Below, piece by piece: positions 8,315-16,664 of a stretch of 37,505 nt of DNA. Each line of letters starts with the position of its first letter. The stretch's first letter is position 1. The position numbers and the translations under genes are program-made. Origin of the DNA: a virus; IMG/VR virus record IMGVR_UViG_3300015202_000027, positions 1-37,505 of that record; one strand, 5' to 3'. The notes under the pieces were generated by a model. It worked only from the letters and a program-made list of their open reading frames with translations. It was not told the origin of the DNA and ran no database searches.

Positions 8315-9949
8315 ATGGAACTCGATTGCAATTTGAAAGCGGTATTCACTCCTCAAGATTTGATTGATCAGTTTCCTTTCGGTGAGCTGAGAGGTCACCA
8401 GAAATGGGTCCTCGAAGAGGCTTCTAAGGCCCTCTCAGACCCAACCAAGAAGTTCATTGTCATTCAAGCTCCCACCGGATCCGGGAAGTCGCCGCTTGCG
8501 GTGGCCCAAGGTCGCGCCTTGGGCAGGAGCTATCTATTGACGATGAACAAGTTCCTCCAGGATCAGTACACTCGCGACTTCGGTCACTTCATGGCCGATC
8601 TCAAAGGGAGAACCAACTACTTTTGCAGTAAGCGCCCCCAAGCCGCAAAGGGTAAGAAGGACGTGGAGCCCGAGTGCTGCCCAGCTGATGCCAGTGCCAG
8701 GAAGCGTCGCGGCTGCAACGCCCCTGAGTACAAAGACAAATGCGAATATTTTCAAGCCATTCACAATGCGGTTGAATCCAAGTTCACGCTCATGAACTTC
8801 TCAGCCGGCCTCTGCTTCATGAATTACACGGACAAGTTCGGACCTAGACCGGTTTTGATCATCGATGAGGCCCATGCCCTCGAAGATCAACTGACGAGCT
8901 TCATCGAATTCTCGGTCACTGCAGAGAGTTTGCTCGAAGCGGGCCTCCTGAGAAATTTTGATCAAATCCCAAACTTTGATGCTCCTCAGGATTACGTGCC
9001 TTGGCTTCGGGTGATCATGAAGGAGTCTGAGGATTTTCTGAATGGCGTGAAACCCTATCCCCGTGACCTCGATGAACTCAAGAACCTCGTTGGTAAGATC
9101 TCAACTCTCATCTCTGTGATCGAGGATGACCCAACGAACTTCGTCCTTCAGAAAGATTTCACGAGTATCGGGAAGCTGCAGTCAATCAAGATCAACCCAA
9201 TCATTGTAAGCGAATTCGCTCATGATTACCTGTTCAAATTCGGTCAAAAAGTGATTTTGATGTCTGCTACGATCGTCGATTTCAAAGCTTTCGCAAAGAC
9301 CTTGGGGATCAAGGAAAGCGAGGCGGCATTCATCGATGTACCTTCGACCTTCCCTAAAGAGAATCGTCCCATCCACATCCTGACGACGAAGAAGCTGTCT
9401 CAGGCCAACCTCAACTCCTCACTTCCCTCTATCATCAAGGACATCCAGGACATCCTGGATAAGCATGAGAACGACAAGGGCATCATTCACGTCTCAAGCT
9501 ACGCCTTGGCCCAGAGCATCTATGATGGCCTGTCACGCGCCCATAGGACCAGGGTCAACTTCCCGAAGAACTCCGGGGAGCAGGCGGATGTCGCTACTCT
9601 CCAAAGGATCGAGAAGCGGCCCACCGTGATTTTGTCGCCTTCCATGACCGAGGGTGTGGATTTGAAAGACGACATGTCGAGGTTCCAGATCATTGTCAAA
9701 ATGCCATTCGCAAGCCTGGGGGACGCCCTCATCAAGGCGCGGATGCAGCGAGACTCCCGCAGCTACGGGCTGAAGACAGCAATTCGCCTCATTCAGGCCT
9801 ATGGTCGCTCGATCCGGTCGGAGACCGACTATGCCGAGACCTACGTGATCGATGGGAAGATTCTGGACCTCCTCAGCGACTTCAAAACCGTGCTCCCAAA
9901 GTGGTTCCTTGAAGCGATCGCCGTGAAGGGCATCAGGATGGAACAGTGA
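8315..9949 (+). CDS. DinG/XPD-like superfamily 2 DNA helicase
   Basis: 544 residues. An ATP-driven helicase of the Rad3/XPD/DinG group that normally unwinds 5' to 3'. Walker A is APTGSGKS at residues 52-59 and the DEAH box is at 184-187. Between them, cysteines at 104, 121/122, 134 and 143, after the DinG-like KGRTNYFC segment, fit the four-cysteine iron-sulfur cluster of this group. The late motif QAYGRSIRS, with IRSETDYA, is the expected motif VI. It fits a replication or repair role. It is the first gene after a class A motif with almost no leader, and is followed by a small gene in overlap (GTGA). Confidence 0.9.
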   Translation: MELDCNLKAVFTPQDLIDQFPFGELRGHQKWVLEEASKALSDPTKKFIVIQAPTGSGKSPLAVAQGRALGRSYLLTMNKFLQDQYTRDFGHFMADLKGRTNYFCSKRPQAAKGKKDVEPECCPADASARKRRGCNAPEYKDKCEYFQAIHNAVESKFTLMNFSAGLCFMNYTDKFGPRPVLIIDEAHALEDQLTSFIEFSVTAESLLEAGLLRNFDQIPNFDAPQDYVPWLRVIMKESEDFLNGVKPYPRDLDELKNLVGKISTLISVIEDDPTNFVLQKDFTSIGKLQSIKINPIIVSEFAHDYLFKFGQKVILMSATIVDFKAFAKTLGIKESEAAFIDVPSTFPKENRPIHILTTKKLSQANLNSSLPSIIKDIQDILDKHENDKGIIHVSSYALAQSIYDGLSRAHRTRVNFPKNSGEQADVATLQRIEKRPTVILSPSMTEGVDLKDDMSRFQIIVKMPFASLGDALIKARMQRDSRSYGLKTAIRLIQAYGRSIRSETDYAETYVIDGKILDLLSDFKTVLPKWFLEAIAVKGIRMEQ

Positions 9950-10221
9950 GTAGTCCAGGACCGAATCTCGATAGCGATACGGCGCTTGCGAACTGCATTC
10001 GGACCCTTAAATGGGCGATCGAAACGTGCCATCAAGTCAAAACGGAGTCCGCTCACTTGTTTCCAAAGGCCAAGGAGTCTTACGAAACAGCCTGTTCCCT
10101 GATGGCCTTCGTCTTCGAGCGAAAGCTGAAAGAAGTTCAGGACCTTCACGGAAACCCAGACCGGGTTGCCTTCGAAGAAGCCATTGCTGAACTCGCGAAA
10201 GCGGTCGGCCTCAACGACTAG
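9946..10221 (+). CDS. Small hypothetical protein
   Basis: 91 residues, GTG start overlapping the helicase stop (GTGA). It is mostly helical and slightly acidic (ETACSLMAFVFERKLKEV, then EEAIAELAKAVGL). No family recognised. It is probably cotranslated with the helicase, and a class A motif begins within five bases of its stop. Confidence 0.7.
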   Translation: MSSPGPNLDSDTALANCIRTLKWAIETCHQVKTESAHLFPKAKESYETACSLMAFVFERKLKEVQDLHGNPDRVAFEEAIAELAKAVGLND

Positions 10222-10225
10222 CTCG

Positions 10226-10239
10226 AATCGGTACAGCAA
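10226..10239 (+). promoter_or_regulatory. Class A motif six bases before the 10245 gene
   Basis: AATCGGTACAGCAA, core ending six bases before the ATG at 10245. The spacer ACTGTG shows no Shine-Dalgarno sequence. The same ACTGTG follows the motif at 15851. Confidence 0.75.
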
Positions 10240-10244
10240 CTGTG

Positions 10245-10481
10245 ATGGCAAAAGAGAAGAAGAACCCGAATCAGAACTTGGAAGTGAAAATCAGGGTGTC
10301 CGACATATTCGGGACAGACGACGCCGACACGCTCTTCTTGACGAAGAACGATCAAACTCCGAGAGGGGTTGTGATTCTCGAGCTATTTTCGACGGATAAG
10401 GGACGCCTAGCCACCGTTGTGAACGTCAAAGACCTCGAACGTGCTCTCCGCCTGATGAACGGCTTTGATTACGGCTCATGA
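10245..10481 (+). CDS. Small hypothetical protein
   Basis: 78 residues, basic N-terminus (MAKEKKNPNQ) followed by a compact beta-like stretch (VVILELFSTDKGRLATVV). No family recognised. A GTG three bases upstream is in frame, but the ATG matches the usual 5-7 base spacing from the class A core. It is a single-gene unit, since the class B motif of virion block 1 begins five bases after its stop. Confidence 0.7.
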   Translation: MAKEKKNPNQNLEVKIRVSDIFGTDDADTLFLTKNDQTPRGVVILELFSTDKGRLATVVNVKDLERALRLMNGFDYGS

Positions 10482-10485
10482 GACC

Positions 10486-10507
10486 TCTACGCAGCCAGGT
10501 TTACAAT
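10486..10507 (+). promoter_or_regulatory. Class B motif (putative virion-gene promoter) of block 1
   Basis: TCTACGCA, then 11 bases, then AAT. The same arrangement with the same spacing occurs at 20454 and 31131, ahead of the other two virion blocks. The TTTACAAT at its end resembles a -10 element. The following gene at 10543 has a 35-base leader with a GAGGA ribosome binding site. Confidence 0.6.
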
Positions 10508-10542
10508 TTCCCTAAGCATTCTTGCGTATTGAGGAACTAACG

Positions 10543-11460
10543 ATGTCGCTTCTTAATGTAAATTTGGGGATTTTGGCCTACGCCGACCCTATCTCCTCCA
10601 ACCAGCCGAACGTACGTCTGGCCGACTTGAAGTGGAGCTTGCTTGGAATGCCTACGGACAATTTCCGGAACATTCCCATCTCCCTTTCCCCTGGAGAAAC
10701 ACTCACCGTGGCCTCAAACGCCCGCGCGATCTCTTTCGACGGCAATACATCCTTCCAAGTCACCAAAGTGGGTAGCGACCGGATGCGAATTACGGCCCCG
10801 CTCGGTGCTCGCGTTCCAAGATTGAGCGGAGACTCTGCCACAACGTGGTCCATCCAGAAGCTCGGGAACGTTGTACGTCTCAGTGCCACTGGATCCAATG
10901 CTCCTACCTTTTCTGATGTCCAAATCGGGGACCTTGTCCGTACGACCGGCTTCTCAGCTTTCAATGCAGGTGAATTCACCATCCTGTCAAAAGGCGTTGG
11001 ACACGTCGATTACGTGAACGCCTATGCCGTAGACCAGGCTGGCGTCACTAATAGCCCTGTCCAAATTTACTCAAGCGGACCTGTCCAAAAGGGCGACATT
11101 CTCGACCTTAGCTCCATGCAGTTTGCCTTTCCGAACCAAGGTTCATTCCCAGTTGTCGATCTCACTGATTCCTACATTGAAGTGGTCAACCCAAACGCGT
11201 TTGACCAGACGGTCACTGGAGTTACGACCGGTCTGGCGATTTACCCATACGCCTACAAGTGGCTCGGTATTGTCGTCGATCGGCGTGTCCAGGTTGGTCT
11301 GAACGGAACTGCTCCAGGCGCCATTGAAGTAGAGCCGGCGGTCGAAGGCGATCTGAATAAGAGCCCAGGCCTCTTCCTGAAAAGGGGAAAGGTGTTTGAA
11401 GTAACGATCCGAAACGTTGGGTTGCAGCAGGCTCACGGCTTCCTGCTTCTCGCGGAGTGA
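10543..11460 (+). CDS. Putative virion structural protein
   Basis: 305 residues, not recognised by family. I chose the ATG at 10543 because GAGGA lies seven bases upstream; a TTG at 10522 is an in-frame alternative. The composition is rich in small and beta-forming residues (Ser, Thr, Gly, Val, Asn) with few charges, as in beta-sandwich decoration, spike or fibre proteins. It has no signal peptide and no transmembrane segment. It is the first gene of the class B unit that continues to the portal and head morphogenesis genes, which supports a virion role, but which part of the particle is unknown. Confidence 0.65.
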   Translation: MSLLNVNLGILAYADPISSNQPNVRLADLKWSLLGMPTDNFRNIPISLSPGETLTVASNARAISFDGNTSFQVTKVGSDRMRITAPLGARVPRLSGDSATTWSIQKLGNVVRLSATGSNAPTFSDVQIGDLVRTTGFSAFNAGEFTILSKGVGHVDYVNAYAVDQAGVTNSPVQIYSSGPVQKGDILDLSSMQFAFPNQGSFPVVDLTDSYIEVVNPNAFDQTVTGVTTGLAIYPYAYKWLGIVVDRRVQVGLNGTAPGAIEVEPAVEGDLNKSPGLFLKRGKVFEVTIRNVGLQQAHGFLLLAE

Positions 11461-11462
11461 AT

Positions 11463-11660
11463 ATGTTGACGGAAGTTGAACTGAACAGAATCACCCTCAA
11501 TGAGGGCGAAACGCTAGTTTTTACGATCACAGACTGGCAACTGAGTCACGCAACTATCGTTCGTATTACGAAGGATCTCTCCAGAAGGTTTGGAGATCGC
11601 GCCATCCTCGCCTACCTGCCAAAGGGCAGCCTCAAGATTGAGAAGGTCATCGAGGATTAG
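11463..11660 (+). CDS. Small hypothetical protein in virion block 1
   Basis: 65 residues. The ATG at 11463 has GGAG five bases upstream; a GTG at 11457 is in frame but overlaps that site. The segment ETLVFTITDWQLSHATIVRI looks beta-rich. Its start lies two bases after the previous stop, suggesting coupling. No family recognised. Confidence 0.65.
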   Translation: MLTEVELNRITLNEGETLVFTITDWQLSHATIVRITKDLSRRFGDRAILAYLPKGSLKIEKVIED

Positions 11661-11662
11661 TC

Positions 11663-12223
11663 GTGAAGAAGCGTCCACCTTATAACGAGAATGCAGCGAT
11701 TCGCGGAGCCATTCGGCGCTGCTTCTCTCGCTCACCCATCGTCAGGGAAGTGCTCTTTCGTAACCGCCGGGAAGTTCCCAAGTACAACAAGGATGGATCA
11801 AGAGCAAAGAAAGACGCCGTTCAGTACCTGTGCAACGTCTGCAAGGCATGGACTAAATCTACTGGAGTTGCGGTCGACCACATCATTCCTGTCATCGACA
11901 TCGAAGTTGGATTTCAGGGCTGGGACACGTTTGTGAAGCGCCTCGGATTCAATCAGGCCTCAAACCTCCAGGTCATCTGCGATCCCTGTCACCAGATTAA
12001 GACCAACGGTGAAAGATTCCTCAGGAATCTAGGCCAGGACTGGGAGCTTCTTGCCGTCTTAGAGCAAGAGGCGATGTCCAATAAGGGCCTTAATCTCGAG
12101 AGCACAAAGAAGCGCCTCACGAAGTTCTCCAACAAGAAGCTCGCGCGCTATCCCGCCGACTTCGTAGCGCGGATTGAAGCAATTAGACGAATCCTGCCCA
12201 AGGGCCGGAAACAGGCGGCATAA
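11663..12223 (+). CDS. HNH endonuclease
   Basis: 186 residues, GTG start two bases after the previous stop. The central part has the HNH fold signature: a CNVC pair, then DHIIPV, then Asn-Leu-Gln in NLQVICDPCHQIKT with a second CxxC. The N- and C-terminal parts are very basic, which suits DNA binding. HNH proteins next to portal and terminase genes often assist DNA packaging or cos cleavage in phages; others are free-standing homing nucleases. Its tight fit in the operon, three bases before the portal gene, favours a packaging role. Confidence 0.8.
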   Translation: MKKRPPYNENAAIRGAIRRCFSRSPIVREVLFRNRREVPKYNKDGSRAKKDAVQYLCNVCKAWTKSTGVAVDHIIPVIDIEVGFQGWDTFVKRLGFNQASNLQVICDPCHQIKTNGERFLRNLGQDWELLAVLEQEAMSNKGLNLESTKKRLTKFSNKKLARYPADFVARIEAIRRILPKGRKQAA

Positions 12224-12226
12224 TTT

Positions 12227-14173
12227 ATGGCAAACATTTTCCAAAAGCTCACTCAGTACGTAGAAGCCCGCCTTGATGCGAGTATGGAGGACCTGAATAA
12301 AGCCGAGAGATCCGACGGACTGGTCGGTCGAAAAGGTTTGATTTTCGATCCCTTTAGCCATGAGTTCCAGAATGCCGGCCTCTTCAAGCAAAGGGTTTCC
12401 TATCTCCAGCCTCAAATCCTGAAGCAGGTCTCCCGCCGCGACGCGGTCGTAGCCGCCGCCTTGGACGCCCGCGCTTCTCAAATCGCCTCAGCCTGTAAGC
12501 GTCCTTCCTCCCGGTTCGATTGGGGCTTCAAGCTTGTCCCCAAGGATAACTCGATTACTTCGGACCAAGAGGAAATTAGGAAACTTGAAGAGTTCATCCT
12601 CAACTGTGGACAGAAAGAGGATCGCCCGATCGAGGACAAACTCACCTTTGAACAGTGGGGATATATGTTCTGCCGTGACATCATGGTGTACGGCCATGCC
12701 GCCATCGAGAAGGTCCTTCGCAAGGACGGACAACTTCACTCGTTCTTGCCCTTGCCGGCTGAGTCCATCTTCTACGCAAACAAGAAGGTCGACAAAAAGA
12801 TTATTGAGAACATGAAGAATGCCTGGCAGGCCGCGATCGACGGAAAGGTCGAAGTGGATAGGATAGCCAAAGGCGAGTACGAATACGTCCAGGTCATCAA
12901 CTCTAAGGTGATCGAAGGTTTCACGAAGGATGAACTCATCTTCGCCCGTTTCAATCTCGAGACCGACATCGACTTGAACGGCTATTGCTACGGACCTCTT
13001 GAGCGGGCCATGTCCGCCATCATTTCGCACATGCAGATCGAAAATCACCAGAGACAGTTCTTTGTCCATGGTGTCGCGTCCAAAGGCCTTTTGGTCCTTC
13101 AGGGCGCCGTTGCTCCAAACACGCTGAAGACTCTCCAGGCCCAGTGGAACAACCAAATCACAGGCCCGCTGAACGCTTGGAGAACTCCGATTCTAGCCGG
13201 TATTGACGGCGTCCAGTGGGTGCCCCTCACGGCATCCAACCGCGACATGGAGTACGCGGCTTGGCAGGACTACATTCTTCGCGTCCTCTGCGCCGCCATG
13301 TCCATCACTCCTGAGGAAATCGGGTTCGACTACTTGTCCAAGGGGACTGAATCGAAAACGATGTCTGAGTCCAATAATGAGTGGAAGCTGGAGCACGCCA
13401 AACGCCGTGGCATTCGACCCATCTTGGCCCGCATCGAAGCTATCATCAATGAAGACGTCATGCCCGCTTACGATAAGAAGCTGGCCGACAAGTACCATTT
13501 CACGTTCGTAGGACTCGATGCCGAATCCGAGATGGAAGAGACTCAGCGCCTCCAGGCAGAGACCTCTCTTCATACGACCCTGAACGAAGCCAGGAAGCAA
13601 ACCGAACGCGAGGACCTGCCTTACGGCGGTGACATGATCTTGAACCCGGTCCTGCTCCAGACCTTGGCCCTCAATATGCCCAAGGGCCTCTTCATGGAGA
13701 AGTTCATTGGCATCGCGGGCGCCAGTGAGCGCCCCGATCTCCAGTACATTCCAGACCCTCTGTGGTTCACCTGGGCCCAAATGCAGCAACAGATGATGCA
13801 GGCCCAGGCAGGCGCAGCGCCGGGTCCAGACGGCGGGGGAGCCCCTCAGCAACAAGGACAGCCTTCTCCTGATGGAAGTCAGCCAGGGCAGCCTCAGGAG
13901 CAAGACCCAGAAGAGCAGCAACAAGCCATGGAACAACAGCAGCAGGCGATCGAGCAGTACATGGCAGCCAATCCAGAACTTTTTAAATCCCTCAAGAACA
14001 ACTTGAGTAGGGCTGACGAGCTGTCCAAGAGCGAACGAGTCGCCAAGAGAGTCAACGTCTCGAAGATCGAAGCGAGCCGCGAAGCGCTTGTCAAAGACTT
14101 CCGCCGGGCCAGCGAAGACCTCGTGAAGGAAATTATGGGAATCGTCGCCACTGACCTGAAGGGCAAGAAGTAA
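12227..14173 (+). CDS. Portal protein
   Basis: 648 residues. The portal forms the dodecameric ring at one capsid vertex through which DNA enters and leaves. The order of features fits phage portals: a helical N-terminus, a wing region with FEQWGYMFCRDIMVYGHAAI, the FLPLPAESIFY stretch, a stem and clip region, and a crown-like C-terminus. The segment GFDYLSKGTESKTMSESN is typical of the portal family near the clip. The last 120 residues include a Gln/Pro/Gly-rich low-complexity stretch (13790-13960) and a charged helical tail. The head morphogenesis gene starts in overlap with its stop. Its weak ribosome binding site (TAATTTATGG) suggests coupling to the HNH gene. Confidence 0.88.
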   Translation: MANIFQKLTQYVEARLDASMEDLNKAERSDGLVGRKGLIFDPFSHEFQNAGLFKQRVSYLQPQILKQVSRRDAVVAAALDARASQIASACKRPSSRFDWGFKLVPKDNSITSDQEEIRKLEEFILNCGQKEDRPIEDKLTFEQWGYMFCRDIMVYGHAAIEKVLRKDGQLHSFLPLPAESIFYANKKVDKKIIENMKNAWQAAIDGKVEVDRIAKGEYEYVQVINSKVIEGFTKDELIFARFNLETDIDLNGYCYGPLERAMSAIISHMQIENHQRQFFVHGVASKGLLVLQGAVAPNTLKTLQAQWNNQITGPLNAWRTPILAGIDGVQWVPLTASNRDMEYAAWQDYILRVLCAAMSITPEEIGFDYLSKGTESKTMSESNNEWKLEHAKRRGIRPILARIEAIINEDVMPAYDKKLADKYHFTFVGLDAESEMEETQRLQAETSLHTTLNEARKQTEREDLPYGGDMILNPVLLQTLALNMPKGLFMEKFIGIAGASERPDLQYIPDPLWFTWAQMQQQMMQAQAGAAPGPDGGGAPQQQGQPSPDGSQPGQPQEQDPEEQQQAMEQQQQAIEQYMAANPELFKSLKNNLSRADELSKSERVAKRVNVSKIEASREALVKDFRRASEDLVKEIMGIVATDLKGKK

Positions 14174-15015
14174 TGGCTGTTCTATCCAAGAAAGCCCAAG
14201 TCAAGATCGACAAGGCAGTTGAGAGCTACAAAGCCTACCTCCGGTATAAGGCCGTGGGACCTCAGGCTCTCACTCGCGACCAGCTCATGGATCTCATTCG
14301 TTCAGGGAAGCTGGGAAAGGAGACCGCTGTTAAAGCTCCTATCAACGAGGCCTATCTTCATACCCACGCCCAGATGGTCGATAACCTGCCAGCGCCCCGC
14401 CAAGTACGAGATGGGGCCCTCGACTACCTCGAGAGGATGATGGACCGGTACACCTCTAAGCTCGGGGATCAACTGAAGAGCGAGGTTTTGTCAGTAGTGG
14501 AAGGCACCATTATGCCAATCGCGGATCGTCGCGAAGGCGCTGCCGTTTATGAAGCACTTCAGGACCCCAAGATTTGGTCAAAGAACCTCCGCACCCTCCT
14601 GAAGGACCGTGTCGAGAACTGGGAATTCAGGTACCGCACCATCGTGAATACCGAGTTGAACCGGGCTTCAAACTGGGGCGCAATGGACGCCATTCTCCAC
14701 AATAATCCAACCCAGGAGCCTCACGAACTCGTAGTATTCAAGCAGGGCAATAAGCCAGGAGCGGGAGCTTGTCCAGAGTGCGCCAAGTTCTGGTACTTGG
14801 AAGACGGCATGACTCCTCGGGTCTACAAGATGAGTGAGCTACTCGCCAACGGTTCCAACATCGGGAAGAAGAAGGCCGATTGGAAGCCAACAATCGATTC
14901 CACGCACCCGAACGAGAGCCACATCCTATCCGAACTAAAGCCAGGTTTTGGCTTTCAAAATGGCGGAATAGAATGGATCAGCGAATCTCATGACGAGTTC
15001 AAGAAGCAGCGCTGA
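14173..15015 (+). CDS. Head morphogenesis protein (SPP1 gp7/Mu F-like)
   Basis: 280 residues, start overlapping the portal stop by one base (TAATG). Minor head proteins of this group bind the portal and enter the procapsid. The central part holds the family pattern: an Asn-Thr-Glu-Leu-Asn segment (IVNTELNRASNWGAMDA), then a CPEC pair near residue 197, then DSTHPNESH near 243. The C-terminal stretch LKPGFGFQNGG is also typical. The N-terminal 130 residues are helical. It ends three bases before the end of the convergent minus-strand lipoprotein gene, and I see no terminator between them. Confidence 0.8.
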   Translation: MAVLSKKAQVKIDKAVESYKAYLRYKAVGPQALTRDQLMDLIRSGKLGKETAVKAPINEAYLHTHAQMVDNLPAPRQVRDGALDYLERMMDRYTSKLGDQLKSEVLSVVEGTIMPIADRREGAAVYEALQDPKIWSKNLRTLLKDRVENWEFRYRTIVNTELNRASNWGAMDAILHNNPTQEPHELVVFKQGNKPGAGACPECAKFWYLEDGMTPRVYKMSELLANGSNIGKKKADWKPTIDSTHPNESHILSELKPGFGFQNGGIEWISESHDEFKKQR

Positions 15016-15018
15016 GCC

Positions 15019-15498
15019 TTACCAAGCCGACCTTGAGTCGTTCAAGTCTTTCACAAGGGCTCGAAATGCCTCAGGAGTATTCTGTTTCCTATCGTACTCG
15101 AAGTACATGATCGAGCTGGGGCTTTCGGAGTGCTCTAAACCGAAGCAATGTCCGATCTCATGTATGAAGAGATGCCTAAGGTCTTCGGCATTGTAGAATC
15201 CATGGGAAGGCTTCATGACGTCGCTGATGACGATGGTGCAGTCTTCATCAAGACCACCTTGAGACTCACCGAGGGTTCCCGCTTCCAGAGGTCCGAATAG
15301 AACCTTGATTCGGAAGTCTGCCACGTCGGCATGGATGATCCTCCCACCTGCTAAAGCTTCGATTTCAGCCGTCGTTGCCTCAAGGATTTCCCGACTCGGG
15401 CCTGATAGGTCGCTCGAAAGGGAAGCCTTGCGCGGATGAGGTCCGCATCCAGTAAGGCAGAGAGCCAGCATTGATCCAATCAAGATAGGTTGGATCAT
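15019..15498 (-). CDS. Metzincin-like zinc metalloprotease lipoprotein
   Basis: 159 residues. The first 17 residues form a lipoprotein signal peptide (MIQPILIGSM, then LCLTGC), with Cys 18 as the acylation site, so the mature protein should be membrane-anchored and face the periplasm or outside. The active site is HEIGHCFGLEH near residues 113-123, the HExxHxxGxxH zinc motif, followed by SIMYF as a Met-turn. This is the matrixin/metzincin pattern in a shortened domain. The ATG at 15498 overlaps the stop of the upstream minus-strand gene (TAATG); a GTG four codons earlier is possible. A proteolytic lipoprotein is rare in phages. It may cleave envelope proteins during lysis or act on superinfecting phage receptors, but its target is unknown. 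Confidence 0.8.
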   Translation of the reverse strand: MIQPILIGSMLALCLTGCGPHPRKASLSSDLSGPSREILEATTAEIEALAGGRIIHADVADFRIKVLFGPLEAGTLGESQGGLDEDCTIVISDVMKPSHGFYNAEDLRHLFIHEIGHCFGLEHSESPSSIMYFEYDRKQNTPEAFRALVKDLNDSRSAW

Positions 15499-15818
15499 TA
15501 GAAGTTCCACCCGAGTGACAAAGATCCCGTGTCAGGAGTGACACGGAGTGTGGTGACGTCCGCGATCGGCAATACTCTTGTGCGCAGTTTCACCTCTCGA
15601 CTGCGTACAATGCCTGCAGCACCCAAGGCAGAGTCAATGAAGGCCTTATTAGACCGACGTTCAGCCTCGAGTTGAACAAGTTGTCCAACCTTCTGAACCT
15701 TGGAGTCGAGCTGGTACCCATAGAGACTCGCTTCAAATGCCTTTTGACAGGCATTTTGGGGCGACCCCGGCTGGGACATGATCGATGCACAGAGCAATGC
15801 ATAGAGGGAGGCGCTCAT
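15498..15818 (-). CDS. Small exported protein, partner of the lipoprotease
   Basis: 106 residues. The ATG at 15818 lies six bases after a minus-strand class A core, matching the usual spacing, although the frame is open further upstream. The N-terminus (MSASLYALLCASIMSQPGSPQNA) is a likely signal peptide, though it has no strong positive charge. The middle is helical and charged (QLVQLEAERRSNKAF), and the C-terminus has alternating beta-like residues ending in GWNF. A final Phe is the classic last residue of outer-membrane proteins, but the chain is too short for a full barrel. It is cotranscribed with, and overlaps, the metzincin lipoprotein. A two-part spanin-like role was considered but there is no support. 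Confidence 0.6.
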   Translation of the reverse strand: MSASLYALLCASIMSQPGSPQNACQKAFEASLYGYQLDSKVQKVGQLVQLEAERRSNKAFIDSALGAAGIVRSREVKLRTRVLPIADVTTLRVTPDTGSLSLGWNF

Positions 15819-15824
15819 CCCTAC

Positions 15825-15836
15825 TGCTGTACCGAA
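15825..15836 (-). promoter_or_regulatory. Class A motif on the minus strand
   Basis: Read on the minus strand it is TTCGGTACAGCA, with the core ending six bases before the ATG at 15818. It shows that the motif follows gene direction and not a fixed genome strand. It lies 14 bases from a plus-strand copy, giving a divergent pair. Confidence 0.75.
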
Positions 15837-15850
15837 GCGGCCCGAAAAGG

Positions 15851-15864
15851 AATCGGTACAGCAA
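15851..15864 (+). promoter_or_regulatory. Class A motif seven bases before the zinc-ribbon gene
   Basis: AATCGGTACAGCAA, core ending seven bases before the ATG at 15871. No Shine-Dalgarno sequence lies between. Divergent partner of the copy at 15825. Confidence 0.75.
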
Positions 15865-15870
15865 CTGTGA

Positions 15871-16086
15871 ATGGTAACGCGACTGAAGGTCAAAAAGACT
15901 GGCGACGGAGAAATTGGGGTCAGCTGTCCTGCGTGTGAAGGGGTGGTGATCCCCATTCACTCGCCCGAGCTGCAGTTCTGGGACTGTCCAGATTGTGGAC
16001 AGCCATTCGATCCATTGAGCCTAAAGGCCTACCGAAATGCAGTAGACGAGCAGGCAAGACGTGATGAATTTGGAGATCGAGAATGA
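15871..16086 (+). CDS. Small zinc-ribbon protein
   Basis: 71 residues with two CxxC pairs (SCPACEG and DCPDCGQ) spaced about 20 residues apart, a typical zinc ribbon. The remainder is polar and charged. Zinc ribbons of this size in phages bind nucleic acid or other proteins, and this one could be a regulator, but nothing shows a target. Its stop overlaps the start of the ClpP-like gene (ATGA), so the two are coupled. Confidence 0.75.
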   Translation: MVTRLKVKKTGDGEIGVSCPACEGVVIPIHSPELQFWDCPDCGQPFDPLSLKAYRNAVDEQARRDEFGDRE

Positions 16087-16664
16087 GAATCATTAGAGAG
16101 TCGATCGACAGATTCTTCGATTACGACTTCCACCTCGAGACACGCACCATTTTCATTTCCGACATGGAAGATGGCACTGGGGTAGGCCCGCTGATGGCCG
16201 AAAAAGTCATCAAAAGCATTCACATTTTGCAGTCGGCAGATGCCGAAAAGCAAATCAACATCATCATGAATTCCCAAGGCGGCGAATGGTATTCGGGCAT
16301 GGCGATTTATGACTGCATCAGTGCCTGCCCCTGTCCGGTGAAGATCGAAGTCTATGGGAGTTGCATGTCGATGGCTACGGTCATCCTGCAAGCCGCTGAC
16401 GAGCGCATCCTTCATCCCAACGTAATTTTCATGATCCACGATGGGAAAGATTACTTCGAAGGAGATGCAAAGAACTTCGAAGCTTGGGGTCAGAATTCTC
16501 AGCATTTGCGCCAGCGCATGTATGAAATCTACGCCAAGGCCTCTGAGCGAGAGCCCAAGTTTTGGGCCAAGAAGTGCGGAACTGATTTCATTATCACGGC
16601 CAAAGAAGCCGTCGAACTCGGTCTCGCTGACAAGGTGGCCGGACAAGAAGAGGAAGACAAATGA
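16083..16664 (+). CDS. ClpP-like serine protease
   Basis: 193 residues, close to the usual ClpP length. The catalytic triad fits ClpP: Ser 96 in YGSCMSMA, His 119 in FMIHDG and Asp 168 in GTDFIIT. NSQGGEWYSGMAIYDCI also matches the ClpP oligomer-forming region. A phage ClpP could form a proteolytic chamber with a host or phage unfoldase, or act as a capsid protease. Since a separate prohead protease is present at 20484 and this gene is in a class A unit, takeover or protein turnover is the more likely role. The start overlaps the zinc-ribbon gene. Confidence 0.85.
   Translation: MRIIRESIDRFFDYDFHLETRTIFISDMEDGTGVGPLMAEKVIKSIHILQSADAEKQINIIMNSQGGEWYSGMAIYDCISACPCPVKIEVYGSCMSMATVILQAADERILHPNVIFMIHDGKDYFEGDAKNFEAWGQNSQHLRQRMYEIYAKASEREPKFWAKKCGTDFIITAKEAVELGLADKVAGQEEEDK

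Noticed and set aside
12773-12797. A fourth class B motif inside the portal gene
   Set aside because: TCTACGCA is present, but no AAT at the right spacing and it is within coding sequence.
15019-15818. Spanin pair call for the minus-strand cassette
   Set aside because: One member is a clear metzincin protease lipoprotein and the other lacks an inner-membrane anchor with periplasmic coiled coil.
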